64,000 nt of DNA from Lancefieldella sp. Marseille-Q7238 (GTDB lineage Bacteria > Actinomycetota > Coriobacteriia > Coriobacteriales > Atopobiaceae): the NCBI RefSeq assembly GCF_949152215.1, contig NZ_OX424407.1, positions 1,120,530 to 1,184,529 of the forward strand. Reading direction: 5' to 3'. The position numbers were made by a program, and so were the translations under genes. Each line of letters starts with the position of its first letter. Position 1 is the stretch's first letter. The notes below the pieces were generated by a model, which did not search any database, was not told the origin of the DNA, and worked only from the letters and a program-made list of their open reading frames with translations. Positions 61,123 to 64,000 of this stretch are shown piece by piece.

Positions 61123-62414
61123 TGACTGAGCTGGAGGTGTATCGGCTTTCTTTTGATGTTCCCGTTCATGTAGGCACGATTGTGTCACGTGAAGCGGATG
61201 GAACGAAATTTTTTGCCTATAGCGAAACATATATACATGACAAAGACGCCATTGCGATTTCCGAGTCACTTCCTTTAGACAAACGGCACTATGCTGAAGA
61301 GGAATTCAGGCCTTACTTTGAGGGCTTGCTTCCTGAATATGAAGCTCGCTCAATACTTTGTCAGGAACTTCAGATCAACGAACATGATTACCTTACCTTG
61401 CTTGGCGTATGTGGCCATGATTGTATTGGCGATGTTGTGATTCGCGAGGCTGCTGAGTCTTTTGAAAGGGAGGCTTTTTCATATCAAGCGCTGACGGAGC
61501 AAGAGTTAAAAAACATCTTTAAGACTGACAGGTCGACCGCTTTCGAGAATATAGTTTCGAGGCTTTCCTTAGCGGGAACGCAGTTAAAAACAGGACTTAC
61601 CTATACAACCGACACAGATTTATCAAAATCAGGATGGTTGAAGCCAAAGGGACTTGCGGCTGCCAGCCATATCATGAAGATAAGCGACGTGAGAGATATT
61701 CCTGAAATAGAGTATGTGTGTATGAAAGCGGCAAAAGCGTGTGGACTGTCGGTGGCAGATGTTTCGCTTGAGAATTTTGGGAGACAAGTCCTCGCGGTCA
61801 AGAGGTTTGATCGCCATGTAAGCCAGTCAAATCAAACGGTTAAGGTCATTCGATTTCATCAGGAAGATTTGGCGCAGGCCTTTGGGGTAACGTCCGCATC
61901 AAAATACGCGGAACTTCCAGGAGGTAGCGTTGCGGCTATTGCGGAGATGCTCCGGAGATATACCGCGCAGCCGGCAAGAGAAATAACAAAGTTTGTACAA
62001 ATGCTTTGCTTTACCTACTTGATTGGCGATTGCGATTCGCATCTCAAGAATTACTCGCTGCTTTGGAATAGCGAATCGCGCCGACCGGTGTTTTCTCCGG
62101 CATATGACTTGGTATGCACTACGCGCTTTGAGCGGTTTAGTCGTGAGATGGCCTTTGACTTTGGGGGAGAGCGGCTTATAGACAATATTGATGCGCATAC
62201 CTTCGATCAACTTGCAAAAGATCTTGGCATTACTTCAAGGATGGTTAAACAAATTGCAAAACCATTAGTGGAGGCGGTTCAGCCTGAACTTATGAACGCG
62301 GGGCTTGGCAACTACGGCCGAGTGTTTGATTCAACCTATAGTGTCGCTGAAGACATTGTCGATGATTGTCTTCCTCGCGTGCGCGTGTTGGAGACATTCT
62401 GTACTTCTCGGTAG
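61122..62414 (+). CDS. hipA: HipA-type serine/threonine kinase toxin
   Basis: This is a 430-residue full-length HipA. The N-terminal subdomain (about 1-105) has FEGLLPEYEARSIL, the phosphate-binding region SLAGTQLKTGL (about residues 148-158), and the activation-region lysine in VKRFDRH. The catalytic loop is GDCDSHLKNYSLLWN and the metal-binding motif is SPAYDLVCT. E. coli HipA phosphorylates glutamyl-tRNA synthetase and induces dormancy. The protein has no disrupted motif, so the toxin is probably functional. The base composition is less GC-rich than that of its neighbours, compatible with acquisition by transfer. Confidence 0.92.
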   Translation: MTELEVYRLSFDVPVHVGTIVSREADGTKFFAYSETYIHDKDAIAISESLPLDKRHYAEEEFRPYFEGLLPEYEARSILCQELQINEHDYLTLLGVCGHDCIGDVVIREAAESFEREAFSYQALTEQELKNIFKTDRSTAFENIVSRLSLAGTQLKTGLTYTTDTDLSKSGWLKPKGLAAASHIMKISDVRDIPEIEYVCMKAAKACGLSVADVSLENFGRQVLAVKRFDRHVSQSNQTVKVIRFHQEDLAQAFGVTSASKYAELPGGSVAAIAEMLRRYTAQPAREITKFVQMLCFTYLIGDCDSHLKNYSLLWNSESRRPVFSPAYDLVCTTRFERFSREMAFDFGGERLIDNIDAHTFDQLAKDLGITSRMVKQIAKPLVEAVQPELMNAGLGNYGRVFDSTYSVAEDIVDDCLPRVRVLETFCTSR

Positions 62415-62587
62415 AAAAATCTCGTATTGTGCCGGCGACTTCATCCGGTTTTGCTAGAGCCTATCACCTGAATAGGAGTATCCATCCAAGGGTATCCCGA
62501 TAACTGGTATGAAAAGTGTGTTGAAAGCCTGTTTCTGCAGAACAGGTAAGGCGGCAACTCAAGAACTGAAAGGAAGTCCTGTTACCC
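62415..62587 (+). other. Leader region of htpG
   Basis: The 173-bp gap contains an imperfect hairpin CCTGTT (62528-62533) / AACAGG (62541-62546) about 42 bases before the htpG start codon. No copy of the ACACTTAGAT box seen before dnaK, clpB and hsp20 is visible here, so htpG may be controlled differently. Confidence 0.5.
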
Positions 62588-64000
62588 ATGAAGCAATTTA
62601 AGACCGAAAGCAAGAAACTGCTTGATCTTATGATCAACTCCATCTACACCAATCGTGAGATTTTCCTGCGCGAACTCATTTCCAACGCCTCAGACGCGCT
62701 CGACAAGCTTTCCTTTGAAAGCCTCATCAAAAAAGACGTTAACGTGACGGATGCTCTGGCAATCAACCTTGCTTTCGATAAAGATGCCCGAACCATCACG
62801 GTAAGCGACAACGGCATCGGCATGACAAAAGACGAACTCGACAAGAATCTCGGTACTATCGCGCACTCCGGTTCCGAGCAGTTCAAGGAAGAAAATTCCG
62901 ACCATCAGGGCGACAATATCGACATCATCGGTCAATTTGGCGTCGGCTTTTACTCCAGCTTCATGATTGCTCAAAAAGTTCGCGTGATGAGCCGCGCGTA
63001 TGGCAAGAAGTGCGCCTATGTCTGGGAGTCTGACGGCGTGCATGGGTATACCGTTGCAGAAGCAACAGACGCCGACCTGCCCGAATCTTTACGCGCCGAC
63101 AGCTCGCACGGCACGGTCATAACGCTGTTCCTCCGCCCCTCTACCGAGGCAGAAGATACCGATCAGTTCCTCTCGGAGTGGAAGCTGCGCGAACTCGTGC
63201 GCCATTATTCAAACTACGTGCGCTATCCCATTCAGATGATGGTCGAGAAGAGCCGCGAGCTTCCCAAGCCAGAGGACGCCGGCGACGATTATACGCCGCA
63301 GTATGAGCAGTATCAGGAGCTTGAAACCATCAACTCGATGACGCCCATTTGGAAAAAGCGTTCGAGTGAGGTCGAACAAAGCGACTATGACGAGTTCTAT
63401 AAGGCAACCTTCCATGACTGGGAGAATCCCGCGCGTACGGTGTCGTTCCATGCCGAAGGCGCGCTCTCCTATGACGCGCTGCTCTTCATTCCCAGTCGCG
63501 TACCGTTTGACCTTTACAGCAAGGATTACGAGAAGGGCCTGGCGCTCTACACCTCCAACGTTTTGATTCAGGAGAAGTGCGCCGATCTTTTGCCCGACTG
63601 CTACAACTTTGTCCGCGGCGTCGTCGATTCTCCCGACGTAACCCTCAATATTTCCCGTGAGACCCTGCAGCAAAACTCTCAGCTGAAGGCCATTGCCCGA
63701 CGCGTTGAGAAGAAAATCACATCCGAGCTTGAAGCCATGAGGGACAGTGATCGTCCCGCCTATGAACAGTTCTTTGAGAACTTCGGCAGGGGACTCAAGT
63801 TTGGCATCTACAGCTCTTACGGTGCCAAGGCGGATGAGCTTGCCGACCTCCTGCTGTTCTGGTCCGCTCGAGAAAAGAAGCTGGTAACGCTCAAAGAATA
63901 CGCCCAGAATCGGAGTGAGGGCCAAGAGAAGATTTACTACGCCGCGGGAACTGACCGCGAGCGTCTCGCCAACATGCCGGTTGTGAAAAACGCTCTTGCC
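62588..64000 (+). CDS. htpG: Chaperone protein HtpG (Hsp90), 5' part (cut by window edge)
   Basis: 471 codons are visible and the frame is still open at the window end, so the gene is incomplete here. The GHKL ATPase domain shows FLRELISNASDALDK, VSDNGIGM, and GQFGVGFYSSFM. The middle domain follows, with GVVDSPDVTLNISRETLQQ, including the conserved arginine. Hsp90 remodels client proteins with DnaK. ATG 62588 follows AAAGGAAGTCC. It is downstream of hipA on the same strand but with its own leader. Confidence 0.97.
   Translation, partial: MKQFKTESKKLLDLMINSIYTNREIFLRELISNASDALDKLSFESLIKKDVNVTDALAINLAFDKDARTITVSDNGIGMTKDELDKNLGTIAHSGSEQFKEENSDHQGDNIDIIGQFGVGFYSSFMIAQKVRVMSRAYGKKCAYVWESDGVHGYTVAEATDADLPESLRADSSHGTVITLFLRPSTEAEDTDQFLSEWKLRELVRHYSNYVRYPIQMMVEKSRELPKPEDAGDDYTPQYEQYQELETINSMTPIWKKRSSEVEQSDYDEFYKATFHDWENPARTVSFHAEGALSYDALLFIPSRVPFDLYSKDYEKGLALYTSNVLIQEKCADLLPDCYNFVRGVVDSPDVTLNISRETLQQNSQLKAIARRVEKKITSELEAMRDSDRPAYEQFFENFGRGLKFGIYSSYGAKADELADLLLFWSAREKKLVTLKEYAQNRSEGQEKIYYAAGTDRERLANMPVVKNALA

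Overview
The window looks like a chromosomal segment of an anaerobic, fermentative member of the Coriobacteriia, probably Atopobiaceae (the Atopobium / Lancefieldella / Olsenella group). That placement is inferred from gene content, not from a database search. The supporting signs are an actinobacterial dnaK-grpE-dnaJ-hspR operon, moderate GC content, oxygen-defence genes typical of anaerobes (flavodiiron protein, rubrerythrin), a GlgC/GlgD glycogen pathway, and a NRAMP-related metal transporter of a type known from the coriobacterium Eggerthella lenta. No rRNA, phage, intact insertion sequence or CRISPR array is visible. There is one tRNA (Asp).

Layout. 1-6.2 kb: 3' end of dxs, a flavodiiron protein, a CorC/HlyC-type CBS membrane protein, a stand-alone protein resembling the N domain of cyanophycin synthetase, and YtxH and PRC-barrel proteins. 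6.2-9.8 kb (minus strand): a two-gene operon of an MgtE-like sensor/membrane protein and a NRAMP-related transporter, behind a long structured leader. 9.8-12.1 kb: a cupin gene and the remains of an AI-2 uptake (lsr) locus, in which the 3' parts of lsrK and lsrB are joined head to head and only lsrF is intact. 12.2-26.4 kb: rmuC, a frameshifted fructose-6-phosphate aldolase, the heat-shock operon, a lone ABC exporter, a RelB/PIN toxin-antitoxin pair, clpB and hsp20. 26.5-40.3 kb: housekeeping genes (MBL hydrolase, tilS, hpt, aminotransferase, PHP phosphatase, exoIII, a folP-folK fusion, a degenerate biotin-ligase-like protein, coaX, rpmE, dnaX-ybaB-recR). 40.4-44.5 kb: tRNA-Asp, a HAD hydrolase, an Rrf2 regulator overlapping a mutY-like gene, rubrerythrin and nth. 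45.0-57.0 kb: a complete glycogen cycle, glgB-glgP-glgC-glgD-glgA plus a fused GH13-GH77 amylase/4-alpha-glucanotransferase. 57.2-64.0 kb: mfd, a hipBA module with clear operators, and the 5' part of htpG.

How the genes work together. The glycogen block contains synthesis (GlgC/GlgD, GlgA, GlgB) and breakdown (GlgP, GH13-GH77) in one co-directional cluster. The heat-shock genes are spread over three transcription units (dnaK operon, clpB, hsp20) that share a 12-bp upstream box next to the HspR gene, so they probably form one regulon. The Mg2+-type sensor and NRAMP-related transporter are translationally coupled and probably form one divalent-cation uptake and control unit.

The most unusual feature is genome-scale. 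The octamer GCGAGAAG / CTTCTCGC (usually GGCGAGAAG) occurs about 45 times in 64 kb. It is found on both strands almost equally, in all three reading frames and in intergenic DNA, where it forms the stem of one terminator. It behaves like a DNA-level recognition word such as an uptake sequence. A second recurring feature is short degenerate tandem repeats directly after several stop codons.
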